Shown: positions 41,290 to 48,966 of the stretch, piece after piece
Layout of the letters: each line of letters opens with the position of its first letter
Numbering within the stretch: the first letter of the stretch is position 1
NCBI GenBank assembly: GCA_029212365.1
Contig: JARGOC010000027.1
Coordinates: 1 to 49,104, forward strand
Length of the DNA stretch: 49,104 nt
Direction: 5' to 3'
Source: Roseovarius sp.
GTDB taxonomy: Bacteria; Pseudomonadota; Alphaproteobacteria; Rhodobacterales; Rhodobacteraceae
Position numbers and translations under genes: made by a program
The notes under the pieces: generated by a model
The model's input: only the letters and a program-made list of their open reading frames with translations
What the model was told of the DNA's origin: nothing
Databases searched by the model: none

Positions 41290-41915
41290 GATGTTTCTTC
41301 TTCTGTTCTTGTCAGGACGCGGCGGATCTTTGGCACCGCGAATTCTCGTGGTTCATGGTAGTCGATGGTGCTGGCAAACTGTCCCTCAGCATCGAACAGA
41401 AAGACGCTCGCCGTATGGTTCATCGTGTAGTCTTCATCTTCGTTGGCGACTTTATCATAGCTCGCGCGGAAGCCCACCGCAGCTCGTGCCGTCTCTTCCA
41501 GCGTTCCGCTCCAACCTTGGATGGTTGGGTGAAAATAGCTGACATATTCAGCCATGGCATCCACGGTGTCGCGCTCCGGATCGACCGTGATGAACACGAC
41601 ATTCATGTCTGCAACGTCGTCTCCAAGATCGTCGAGCCAACCCGAGATATCTGACAGTGTGGTAGGGCACACATCCGGACAGTATGTGAAGCCGAAAAAC
41701 ACCATGGATGCATTGCCCAGAAGTGTTGAAGGTCCGACGATTGCGCCGTCTTGGTCGGTCATCTGAAATTCCATCAGGGCGAGCGGTAAGGGTCGTTGAG
41801 CCACCGGCTCAGGTGCACCCGGCCCGTCCACCCGCCACCAGCCGATGAACAGCGTGAGCGCAAGCACACCGCTTGCGGCAGCACTATAGGTAAGGAGCGA
41901 TCGCCGGTTCATCAA
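41286..41915 (-). CDS. Sco-family copper chaperone (second copy)
   Basis: 209 aa, anchored by one helix (about 10-27). FTYCPDVCPTTLSDISGW, FITVDPERDTVDAMAEYV and the distal His in YTMNHTASVFLFD are all present. It overlaps PCuAC upstream and M23 downstream by 4 bases each. Confidence 0.9.
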   Translation of the reverse strand: MMNRRSLLTYSAAASGVLALTLFIGWWRVDGPGAPEPVAQRPLPLALMEFQMTDQDGAIVGPSTLLGNASMVFFGFTYCPDVCPTTLSDISGWLDDLGDDVADMNVVFITVDPERDTVDAMAEYVSYFHPTIQGWSGTLEETARAAVGFRASYDKVANEDEDYTMNHTASVFLFDAEGQFASTIDYHEPREFAVPKIRRVLTRTEEETS

Positions 41916-42373
41916 CTCTCCGGCCCACGCGCCGCGATGCCCAAAATGGGCACATCGACAGTGATTGCTCCCCCGTCTGCGAAGTTCAATGTCAGAGGAA
42001 AGGTTGCGCCCTCGATCATCTTGGTTTGCAACCGCATCAGCATGGCATGCAGACCACCCGGCTCAAGCGAGATACTTTCGCCCGGGGGAACGATGATTTC
42101 TCCGGCTGGCGCCATAGAACTCACGCCATCTGCACCGGTCTTGGTCTCATGAATATCCGGCATTATGGCGAGGGGCGTTTCCAGCCCCACCAGTGTCACT
42201 GGGTCGGTGCCCGTGTTGCGCAGGGTCATGTAGGCAGCGCCCGGACGGTTGATGCCGATGGACGCGCGAGACCAAGCGTCTTCGACCACAACGTCTTCCG
42301 AACCAGCAACAGAGGCTGTGGGCAACCCAACCAAAATGCTGAATGCAATGGCAATGGCGGTTGATGATTTCAT
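41912..42373 (-). CDS. PCuAC-type copper chaperone (second copy)
   Basis: 153 aa with a signal peptide (about 1-22). DIHETKTGADGVSSMAPAGE and EPGGLHAMLMRL are the copper ligand blocks. ATG 42373 chosen over the upstream ATG at 42478, which lies in the DsbA gene. It pairs with the following Sco gene. Confidence 0.9.
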   Translation of the reverse strand: MKSSTAIAIAFSILVGLPTASVAGSEDVVVEDAWSRASIGINRPGAAYMTLRNTGTDPVTLVGLETPLAIMPDIHETKTGADGVSSMAPAGEIIVPPGESISLEPGGLHAMLMRLQTKMIEGATFPLTLNFADGGAITVDVPILGIAARGPES

Positions 42374-42398
42374 GGGTTTGTTCCTGACAATTTTTTGG

Positions 42399-43058
42399 TC
42401 ATGATCCACTCGTCGCGACTTCCGAGGCGACAAGGGCGCGCAGCTCGTCGGCGCCAAAAGGATCAAGAGGTTTGCCATTTACGAAGAAGGTAGGTGTCTG
42501 ACGCACGCCGACCGCTTCCACGTCCGCGCGATCTTGATTGAGAACGCCAACAGTCTGAGGCGCCATCATTTGGTTTTTGGCGGCTTCTGCATCGAGGCCA
42601 ACCTGCTCAGCAATCCCAAGGATCAGACCGGGGGCGGGCGCACCATGGGATGCCCAACGCGGCTGATACTCAAGGATTGATTCGAGGACCGGCTCGAAAA
42701 CGCCCTGCATACGTGCCGCCTCAAGGACACGAATGGCTTCTTCGGAGCCTTCTCCGTGAAATGCCGTGTATCTCAACACGACACGCACAGCGCCGTCATG
42801 TTCTGCCAATATGTCCTTCACAATCGGATGGAAGGCACGGCAGGCTTCACAGGCGGGATCGAAGAACTCGACGATGGTGACCGGAGCCTTTTCTGGGCCG
42901 AGGATTGGAGAATAGGACCGGATAAGTTCTTCGGTGAATTCAGGCTGAACAGAATTGGGTTGCGCAACCGAAGGGGGACGGGTCTCGAACCATATCAATG
43001 CCGCGAACATCGCAAGGCCAAACGAGAGAACGGAAATGACGATTGATTTGTTTTTCAT
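42399..43058 (-). CDS. DsbA-like periplasmic thiol:disulfide oxidoreductase
   Basis: 219 aa with an N-terminal anchor or signal (about 5-25). The redox site is FFDPACEACRAFHPIV and cis-Pro VRQTPTFFVNGKPL. Start ATG 43058, overlapping the dsbB stop by ATGA; the frame extends further into dsbB. Works with the DsbB next to it. Confidence 0.88.
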   Translation of the reverse strand: MKNKSIVISVLSFGLAMFAALIWFETRPPSVAQPNSVQPEFTEELIRSYSPILGPEKAPVTIVEFFDPACEACRAFHPIVKDILAEHDGAVRVVLRYTAFHGEGSEEAIRVLEAARMQGVFEPVLESILEYQPRWASHGAPAPGLILGIAEQVGLDAEAAKNQMMAPQTVGVLNQDRADVEAVGVRQTPTFFVNGKPLDPFGADELRALVASEVATSGS

Positions 43059-43480
43059 GTGCGCGGCTCCTTCAGGGAGAAGATTGACAGGATCGTGATC
43101 AGCACGAAGGCGATCAGCGACAGAAGTGGAATCGGGAGGCCGAGAAAGACCTGGTTGTCGTCTGTGCAGGACGGGCCGGTCGCCGTGCAAGGTTGGATCC
43201 GCTCAGGCAGTATCCCGGTGTACAGGCCAAGGTGCCACAGCGCGATCGCTGCGCCGCAAAGCGAAAGTGCTATCCCATAGCGGCCAACTCGGTCATCCTG
43301 CCACCAAATGCCCAGTCCGAGAACGACGGTCAATGGAAACATGAACGCGCGCTGGAACCAACACAGACTACACGGAGCCTGTCCCAAAACCTCGCCGATA
43401 TAGAGTACGGCCAAAGAGCTTACCAAGGCGACAATCCAGGCACCGACCAATGCCGTGTCTTTCGAGGTCACACTGCTCAT
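43055..43480 (-). CDS. dsbB: DsbB-like disulfide bond formation protein
   Basis: 141 aa with four membrane helices. First Cys pair APCSLCWFQRAFM; second pair Cys in IQPCTATGPSCTDD. It reoxidises DsbA with quinone. Overlaps Sco upstream and DsbA downstream. Confidence 0.88.
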   Translation of the reverse strand: MSSVTSKDTALVGAWIVALVSSLAVLYIGEVLGQAPCSLCWFQRAFMFPLTVVLGLGIWWQDDRVGRYGIALSLCGAAIALWHLGLYTGILPERIQPCTATGPSCTDDNQVFLGLPIPLLSLIAFVLITILSIFSLKEPRT

Positions 43481-44073
43481 ATCGACATCCGCGCCTTTAA
43501 ATCGGAGAGGATCTCTTCCGCCGGTGTGCCGTATGTCCAGGCTCCGACATATCTGCCTTGCGGATCAAAGAGGAACAATTGAGACGAGTGCCCCATCGTG
43601 TATCCGTTGGGCGAAGCAGCTTCCTCGATCTTCTCAAAGTACACGCGGAACGTCTCTGATGTTCGCTTGATCTGATCGGCCGTACCGGTGAGCCCTATGA
43701 TATTTGCGTCAAACGCCGGAACGAACTCTACCAGTTGTTCAGGCGTGTCACGTTCCGGATCAATCGATATAAATAGCGGCTGGACTTGTGCGGCATCTGA
43801 ATCGAGCGCGTCCATGACGGCGGCAACCTCAGCTAAGGTCGTGGGGCAGACATCAGGGCAATTCGCAAACCCGAAGAAGACAAGCATCCAGCGCCCTGCG
43901 AAATCTTCGTCCGTGCGCACCATACCTTGGTGATCGGTCAGTTCGAAATCCGCTCGGAACGCGGGCTCATCAGCGCGCTGTTCGCCTCTGGGAGAAACTT
44001 GCAGCCAGACGAACCCCACGATCGCGGACGCGGCGAGTCCCCAAAGCACTTTTTGTAACGCAGATAATCTCAT
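43477..44073 (-). CDS. Sco-family copper chaperone (third copy)
   Basis: 198 aa with one N-terminal helix. FANCPDVCPTTLAEVAAVMD, FISIDPERDTPEQLVEFV and the distal His in YTMGHSSQLFLFD. First gene of the minus-strand operon, about 30 bases downstream of the start expected from MerR-type promoter D. Confidence 0.9.
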   Translation of the reverse strand: MRLSALQKVLWGLAASAIVGFVWLQVSPRGEQRADEPAFRADFELTDHQGMVRTDEDFAGRWMLVFFGFANCPDVCPTTLAEVAAVMDALDSDAAQVQPLFISIDPERDTPEQLVEFVPAFDANIIGLTGTADQIKRTSETFRVYFEKIEEAASPNGYTMGHSSQLFLFDPQGRYVGAWTYGTPAEEILSDLKARMSI

Positions 44074-44110
44074 TGGTCGTATTGCGCCCGATTCCGCCCA
44101 TTTTTCGTGC

Positions 44111-44141
44111 GTTATAGATGTTCTAGTTGCTAGAGGTTCAA
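44111..44141 (-). promoter_or_regulatory. MerR-type promoter, site D (before the Sco-Dsb-LspA operon)
   Basis: On the minus strand -35 TTGAAC (44141-44136), 19-bp spacer CTCTAGCAACTAGAACATC and -10 TATAAC (44116-44111). It faces away from the regulator gene at 44246. Confidence 0.82.
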
Positions 44142-44245
44142 GCTATTTCTTTGCGTAAGTGCGGTGTGTCACGGACCCGTGAACTGGCCAACGGCTTGCA
44201 CATTCGAATAGCTATAGCTACCAACACTATAGTTATGGAGGCCGT

Positions 44246-44674
44246 ATGCTGACAATTGGAAGCCTAGGAAAGAAGACTGGAACGAAGGTACAGACCATCC
44301 GGTACTATGAACAGATCGGGTTGATGCCCGAGCCGGGTCGTACCGAAGGCGGGCAGCGGCGCTACGGCGATGCCGAAGTCGACCGCTTGTCCTTTATTCG
44401 CCACTCACGTCAGTTGGGATTTCCGCTGGAAGCGATCCGCGAACTTCTTGATCTCAACGACAATCCAGACCGGTCTTGCGATGAGGCGGACTCCATAGCG
44501 CGTCGGCAACTCAAGCAGGTAGAATTAAGGATGGATCGATTGAAAGCGCTGCGCACCGAACTGAAGCGCATGATCCGTGAATGTAGCGGTGGCAATTCAG
44601 CAGACTGCAAGGTCCTCGAAGTATTGCGCGATCACTCGGAATGCCTGACCGATCACGAAGAGATTGGCGCTTAA
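44246..44674 (+). CDS. MerR-family divalent-metal regulator, CadR/PbrR-like
   Basis: 142 aa. HTH MLTIGSLGKKTGTKVQTIRY, wing GQRRYGDAEVDRLSFIRHSR, dimer helix. Cys78 (position of the divalent-metal Cys in PbrR/CadR/ZntR), Cys113, Cys121 and Cys133. A GGAGG site lies before the ATG and CTATAG inverted repeats (about 44211-44232) precede it. It is the only regulator of this subfamily in the window, and is the candidate controller of sites A-F. Ligand could be Pb, Cd or Zn. Confidence 0.87.
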   Translation: MLTIGSLGKKTGTKVQTIRYYEQIGLMPEPGRTEGGQRRYGDAEVDRLSFIRHSRQLGFPLEAIRELLDLNDNPDRSCDEADSIARRQLKQVELRMDRLKALRTELKRMIRECSGGNSADCKVLEVLRDHSECLTDHEEIGA

Positions 44675-44789
44675 ACCCTACAACGCTGTGCATTCGCTGT
44701 TTGTCGGCTGTTGATCTGTGTCAATGCCAGAGATCAGTTTCGGTGTCAGCCTGGTTGCGAGGGATTCCCAACCATAGGAGCGACCCGCC

Positions 44790-45335
44790 ATGAAGCAGAA
44801 AACCTTTCTTAGTCTCGCCGTCGCAGCAGTGTTTGGCGTCGCGGCGGCTGGTGCATTTGCGCAGCAGAATAATGGTGACTGGTGGGGCCACGGTCGGATG
44901 AGTTCCGGCCAAATGGGGTCCGATCACATGCAAAGTTGGGGTTGGGGCCATATGGGCCCTGGTCAACAAATGCGCATGCAGCGGCATTGGACGTACATGA
45001 ACGAAGGAGTTCCCACAGCCTATCGCGGTGCCCGCAGCACGGTACGCGCGACACCTCAGGTCATCGCGGACGGTAAGGCGCTCTATACCAACAATTGTGC
45101 AAGTTGCCATGGCGCACGAGGCCTCGGAGATGGTGAAGCCGGACGCTCATTGGTTCCGTCCCCAGCTCTTCTCCAAAGATTTGTACAAATGCCTATGGCG
45201 GGAGACGAGTATCTTCTCTGGGCGATCTTTGAAGGTGGTGAGCGCTTTGGAACTGATATGCCAGCATTTGAAGGAGAGCTAAACGAGGAAGAGGTCTGGA
45301 AAACAATCGCATATATGCGCGCGGGATTTCCGTAA
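44790..45335 (+). CDS. Exported c-type cytochrome (second copy)
   Basis: 181 aa with a signal peptide (about 1-24). An inserted N-terminal region is rich in Gly, Trp, His and Met (GHGRMSSGQMGSDHMQSWGW), possibly metal binding. Haem site NNCASCHGARGLGDG; axial Met in GTDMPAFEGELNEEEVW. AGGAGCG precedes the ATG. Similar to 18996. Confidence 0.83.
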   Translation: MKQKTFLSLAVAAVFGVAAAGAFAQQNNGDWWGHGRMSSGQMGSDHMQSWGWGHMGPGQQMRMQRHWTYMNEGVPTAYRGARSTVRATPQVIADGKALYTNNCASCHGARGLGDGEAGRSLVPSPALLQRFVQMPMAGDEYLLWAIFEGGERFGTDMPAFEGELNEEEVWKTIAYMRAGFP

Positions 45336-45380
45336 GCCACTGTTCGACATTGACGCTGGTTTAGCTAGCCAATTTAACAC

Positions 45381-45411
45381 TTGAAGCTACAGTAACTGTA
45401 GCAATTAAAAC
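45381..45411 (+). promoter_or_regulatory. MerR-type promoter, site E (before transglutaminase-like and CDF genes)
   Basis: -35 TTGAAG (45381-45386), 19-bp spacer CTACAGTAACTGTAGCAAT and -10 TAAAAC (45406-45411). The dyad GCTACAGTAACTGTAGC (45386-45402) is perfect but differs from the CTCTAG type of the other sites, so it could be bound by the same protein with another strength or by a different MerR-family member. Confidence 0.75.
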
Positions 45412-45440
45412 TCTCCTAAATCGAATCAAGGAGAGCACCG

Positions 45441-46211
45441 TTGACGATCGCTGAACCGTTACTCGCAGCCACCCCAATCTTGAATTTCGACCATCCGATT
45501 ATTGCGCGTTTGGTACAAGACAGGAAATGGCATTCCCTTCCGACCCATGAACGGATCGGGGCTGTCTACGATTTCGTGCGCAATGAAATTGCCTTTGGGT
45601 ACAGCCGCTCAGACGACATCTCGGCCACCGATGTGCTCGCGGACGGTTTTGGTCAATGCAACACCAAGGGGACGCTTCTCATGGCGTTGCTGCGCGCGGT
45701 CGGCGTGCGGTGCCGCCTGCATGGATTCACCATTCACAAGGTACTGCAACGCGGTGTTATTCCGGAACTGGTCTATCCCATCACACCCGAGGAAATCATC
45801 CATTCCTGGGTTGAGGTGGAGACAGAGTCGGGTTGGGTGAACCTCGAAGGGTTTATTCTTGACGCTACGTTCCTGACGGCTCTGCAATCCTCTTTCTCCA
45901 GGACACCCAGTCTTTGCGGATACGGGGCAGGGACCGATTGCCTGCAAGCTCCACCTGTGGAGTGGACGGGTGGCGACACCTACATCCAAGAGACAGGCAT
46001 TGTTCAGGATTTCGGGACCTTCGCGACGCCCGACGACTTTTACGCAAAACATCAGCAGTCGTTCAGCTTCGTAAAGGGCCTGTTGTACCGCCAATTCATC
46101 CGCCATTGGATGAATGCCCGTGTGCGCCGTATTCGGTCCGGTAGCGTGCCGCAAATTCCTGGCTTGGCATTACCCAATCATAAACATCAGGAATCGCGTC
46201 ATGCCTCATGA
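45441..46211 (+). CDS. Transglutaminase-like protein
   Basis: 256 aa, no signal peptide. The transglutaminase-like triad is visible: Cys in LADGFGQCNTKGTLLMALL, His in IIHSWVEVETESGWVNLEGF and Asp in the following GFILDATF. Such proteins are proteases, amidases or crosslinkers, and the substrate here is unknown. TTG start at 45441, preceded by AAGGAGAG. Overlaps the CDF gene by 11 bases. Confidence 0.78.
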   Translation: MTIAEPLLAATPILNFDHPIIARLVQDRKWHSLPTHERIGAVYDFVRNEIAFGYSRSDDISATDVLADGFGQCNTKGTLLMALLRAVGVRCRLHGFTIHKVLQRGVIPELVYPITPEEIIHSWVEVETESGWVNLEGFILDATFLTALQSSFSRTPSLCGYGAGTDCLQAPPVEWTGGDTYIQETGIVQDFGTFATPDDFYAKHQQSFSFVKGLLYRQFIRHWMNARVRRIRSGSVPQIPGLALPNHKHQESRHAS

Positions 46212-47115
46212 CCATGGTCACGCGCATATTGACCCCGCGTCCGGAGATCGCCGGGTCTCTATCGCGATCTGGGCCAATGCCCTCCTGACCGTCGCTCAGA
46301 TCGTCGGCGGCATCTTTGCGGGAAGTCTGGCGCTTATTGCCGACGCGCTGCATAATTTCTCCGACATGGCATCCTTGGTGATCGCCTTTGCAGCGCGAAA
46401 GATCGCCAGACGTCCTGCCGACGAACGCATGACCTTCGGCTATAGCCGGATTGAAGTCGTCGCTGCATTGATCAACTACACCACCCTCATCCTCGTAGGT
46501 GTCTACCTCATTTACGAGGGGGGAATGCGCATGATCGAGCCGACCGAGGTGGCCGGTTGGACCGTGGTGATCTTGGGCTCAGTGGCGCTAGTCGTCGATA
46601 CGCTAACAGCGCTTCTGACGTATTCGATGCAAAAGGGCAGTGTGAACATCCGGGCCCTCTTCCTGCACAACCTTTCGGACGCTCTAGCCTCCGTTGCTGT
46701 GATCATCGGCGGCTCACTCATCTTGCTCTATGATATGTGGTGGGTCGATCCTGCGATCACGATCGGCATTGCGCTCTACATCCTCTATCTCGCAGTCACC
46801 GAAATTGGCGGTCCGGTGCGCACATTAATGCTGGGCAGCCCGCCAAACATCGATGGCAAAGAAGTGGTCGAGGCCGTTCGAGCCATCGACGGAGTCGAGA
46901 ATCTCCACCACGTGCATTTGTGGCAGATGCAGGAGCATCAGGCGGCACTGGATTGTCATGTGGTTCTAGAAGACGAACGTTTAGGAGATATCGAATTGAT
47001 CAAGTCACAGATCAAGGCGGTCATAGCCGAAGCGTTTGATATCCAGCATTCAACACTAGAGTTTGAAACACATGGCAACGCACATGCCGATGCGGAGTTA
47101 TTTGGGCATGAGTGA
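46201..47115 (+). CDS. CDF-family Zn/Cd/Co efflux transporter
   Basis: 304 aa inner-membrane antiporter for divalent metals. His-rich N-terminus (MPHDHGHAH), helix 2 IADALHNFSDMASL and helix 5 LFLHNLSDALASVAV with the HxxxD metal ligands, His-rich cytoplasmic domain (LHHVHLWQMQEHQAALDCHV). All canonical residues present, unlike 30812. I start at ATG 46201. Confidence 0.92.
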   Translation: MPHDHGHAHIDPASGDRRVSIAIWANALLTVAQIVGGIFAGSLALIADALHNFSDMASLVIAFAARKIARRPADERMTFGYSRIEVVAALINYTTLILVGVYLIYEGGMRMIEPTEVAGWTVVILGSVALVVDTLTALLTYSMQKGSVNIRALFLHNLSDALASVAVIIGGSLILLYDMWWVDPAITIGIALYILYLAVTEIGGPVRTLMLGSPPNIDGKEVVEAVRAIDGVENLHHVHLWQMQEHQAALDCHVVLEDERLGDIELIKSQIKAVIAEAFDIQHSTLEFETHGNAHADAELFGHE

Positions 47116-47348
47116 TGACGGGGATTGAATCCACATTTGTGATGACTGGCTTGCTTGCAGGAACCGCGTTGCTTGCTGCGATGCTCTGGTCGATCCGCTA
47201 TCCGGAGCGGCGCGTTTGGCCACCGCAGAAATTCAACATGAGAGCAACCGCCATCGCCTGTCTCCTGACAGTTACAGTCTTTGCATGCACCATTGGGCTC
47301 GGTGTATTAGGGTGGGGATCGCTGGAAGTATCCATGTGGGTACGCTGA
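47115..47348 (+). pseudogene. N-terminal fragment of an isoprenylcysteine methyltransferase-like protein
   Basis: 77 codons with three membrane helices: GLLAGTALLAAMLW, YPERRVWPPQKFNMRATAIA, and VFACTIGLGVLGWGSLEV, ending VSMWVR at a stop. It matches the N-terminal part of ICMT/PEMT-like membrane methyltransferases; the rest is at 48097. Start at ATG overlapping the CDF stop (TGATG). Confidence 0.62.
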
Positions 47349-47493
47349 CTGCGCTTCAATTGTCACTTCAGCCATTCTGGTCCGCACGGGCAACACTGGG
47401 CAACATATTGCCCTACCTCACGACTTTGTGTGCCGGATCATTCATCCAAGTGCCGCATCATCGGTTCAGGCACAAACGATCGAGAAGGGACCT

Positions 47494-48084
47494 ATGGCAG
47501 GTAGAATTGTGGGCAGACGAGAATTTCTTACGATGGTGAGTGCCGCGGCGCTGGTGCCGGTCAGAAGGGCATTTGCTCATCCCGTCAAGCTGCCAGATCA
47601 CTTCCTTCCACAATTGGTAAACACCAGGCGCTCGGAATGGCTGGCTGGCGATATCCATGTGACACCCGACGATTTCTTTCTGTACTTCATGTTGGATGAA
47701 GGAATGGCGATACGATATGGCGTCGGCGTGGGACGCAAGCGCCTGTATACGCCAGGTAAGTTTATCGTGCATCGTAAAGCTGAGTGGCCCTGGTGGCGCC
47801 CGACAGACGCGATGATCCGTCGTGAGCCGCACAAATATGCACGATTCTCTGATGGTGTTCCGGGCGGCCCATCCAACCCGCTGGGCGCGCGCGCTCTCTA
47901 TCTTTACAATGAAGAAGGGCATGACACGTACTTGCGCATTCACGGGACCAACGCACCCAGTACGATTGGCACCGCAGTGTCGAACGGCTGTGCCCGATTA
48001 ACAAACGATCATATCAAGGATCTATATCCAAGGGTCGAAATCGGCGCGCGAGTCTTTCTTTATCCGAAATCTGCTGCGACCTGA
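47494..48084 (+). CDS. L,D-transpeptidase (YkuD) 3, Tat-exported
   Basis: 196 aa with a Tat-like leader (VGRREFLTMVSAAALVPV). Catalytic His150 (RIHGTNAPSTIG) and Cys166 (AVSNGCARL). Close relative of 25067, sharing GDIHV, WRPTDAMI/WTPTKSMI and NPLGARALYLY. AAGGGA precedes ATG 47494. It sits between the two halves of the methyltransferase gene, so it appears to have been inserted there. Confidence 0.87.
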   Translation: MAGRIVGRREFLTMVSAAALVPVRRAFAHPVKLPDHFLPQLVNTRRSEWLAGDIHVTPDDFFLYFMLDEGMAIRYGVGVGRKRLYTPGKFIVHRKAEWPWWRPTDAMIRREPHKYARFSDGVPGGPSNPLGARALYLYNEEGHDTYLRIHGTNAPSTIGTAVSNGCARLTNDHIKDLYPRVEIGARVFLYPKSAAT

Positions 48085-48096
48085 CCGAATAGCGCG

Positions 48097-48303
48097 TTGA
48101 GCTCCCGCAACCCTCAATACATGGCCGATATCGCGATTGTCGGTGGATTGGTAATCCTTACCTCTGCACCCTCTGCATTCATTTTGGGAGCAGCGGTCAT
48201 CCTTGTTCTGGTTGTCGCACGATTCGCGGAAGAGCCGTGGCTTAAGGAACAGTACGGTTCTGAATTCGAAGCGTATCGGGCTTCTACCCGTCGTATTCTC
48301 TAA
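48097..48303 (+). pseudogene. C-terminal fragment of an isoprenylcysteine methyltransferase-like protein
   Basis: The frame reads SSRNPQYMADIAIVGGLVIL and ARFAEEPWLKEQYGSEFEAY, the conserved C-terminal SAM-binding and end motif of ICMT/PEMT-like methyltransferases. A TTG at 48097 or ATG 48121 could start it, but the product lacks the N-terminal helices and part of the middle. It is in the same frame as the preceding L,D-transpeptidase gene, directly after its stop. Confidence 0.68.
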
Positions 48304-48335
48304 ATTGCCTCACAAAAATGTCATTCACGGTTCTA

Positions 48336-48366
48336 TTGACCCTCTAGCAGCTAGAGGTCTTAGGCT
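48336..48366 (+). promoter_or_regulatory. MerR-type promoter, site F (before L,D-transpeptidase 4)
   Basis: -35 TTGACC (48336-48341), 19-bp spacer CTCTAGCAGCTAGAGGTCT and -10 TAGGCT (48361-48366). CCTCTAG-CAG-CTAGAGG (48341-48357) is the most perfect dyad of the set. The gene starts about 20 bases after the -10. Confidence 0.85.
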
Positions 48367-48387
48367 GTCAAAAAATGGAGATCGATT

Positions 48388-48966
48388 GTGAAAAGAGTCA
48401 AAACAAATCGGAGGCAGTTTTTGTCATCATCGGCTGCGGCCATCATCGGGCTTCCGGCTCTCGCCAGAGCGCAATACATTGAAGAACCGAACCAACCGGT
48501 TGTGCGCCGCAATATCTCATCCTTTCGAATCCAACCCTGGAAAGATCACTTCGACAATCTCGAGCACGGAGCCATCCTGTGCGATATTGATTCAAGGGTG
48601 GTTCAGTTTTGGTCCGAGGATGAAAGCACATACAAGCTCTACCCATCGAGCGTGCCTTTGTCCGAAGACCTCACCCGGCGAGGATATACCAAGGTAGTGC
48701 GAAAAGTAGAGGGTCCGGGCTGGAGGCCCACCCCGTCGATGAAAGAACGCAATCCTGACTGGCCCGACTACTGGCCACCGGGGCCTGACAACCCTCTTGG
48801 CACGCATGCTCTTTACCTGTCCTGGCAGTATTATCGCGTCCATGGAACAGGCGACACGCGTAAGATCGGACGCCGATCATCAAATGGTTGTATAGGGCTA
48901 TACAATGAACATATCGCAGAATTGTTCGATCTGGCGGAAGTTGGCACCCAAGTCAGGATTTATTGA
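48388..48966 (+). CDS. L,D-transpeptidase (YkuD) 4
   Basis: 192 aa with a Tat-like leader (TNRRQFLSSSAAAIIGLPAL). His152 (RVHGTGDTRKIG) and Cys168 (SSNGCIGL); the Arg two residues after Cys found in most YkuD enzymes is Gly170 here. GTG start 48388, with GGAG seven bases upstream. Its own MerR-type promoter lies immediately upstream. Confidence 0.86.
   Translation: MKRVKTNRRQFLSSSAAAIIGLPALARAQYIEEPNQPVVRRNISSFRIQPWKDHFDNLEHGAILCDIDSRVVQFWSEDESTYKLYPSSVPLSEDLTRRGYTKVVRKVEGPGWRPTPSMKERNPDWPDYWPPGPDNPLGTHALYLSWQYYRVHGTGDTRKIGRRSSNGCIGLYNEHIAELFDLAEVGTQVRIY

Noticed and set aside
24915..48366. Repeated CTCTAG..CTAGAG sequences as a possible dispersed repeat or CRISPR-like element
   Set aside because: They occur singly, far apart, always 19 bp within promoter hexamers before genes. 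Operators explain them better; no array or spacers exist.
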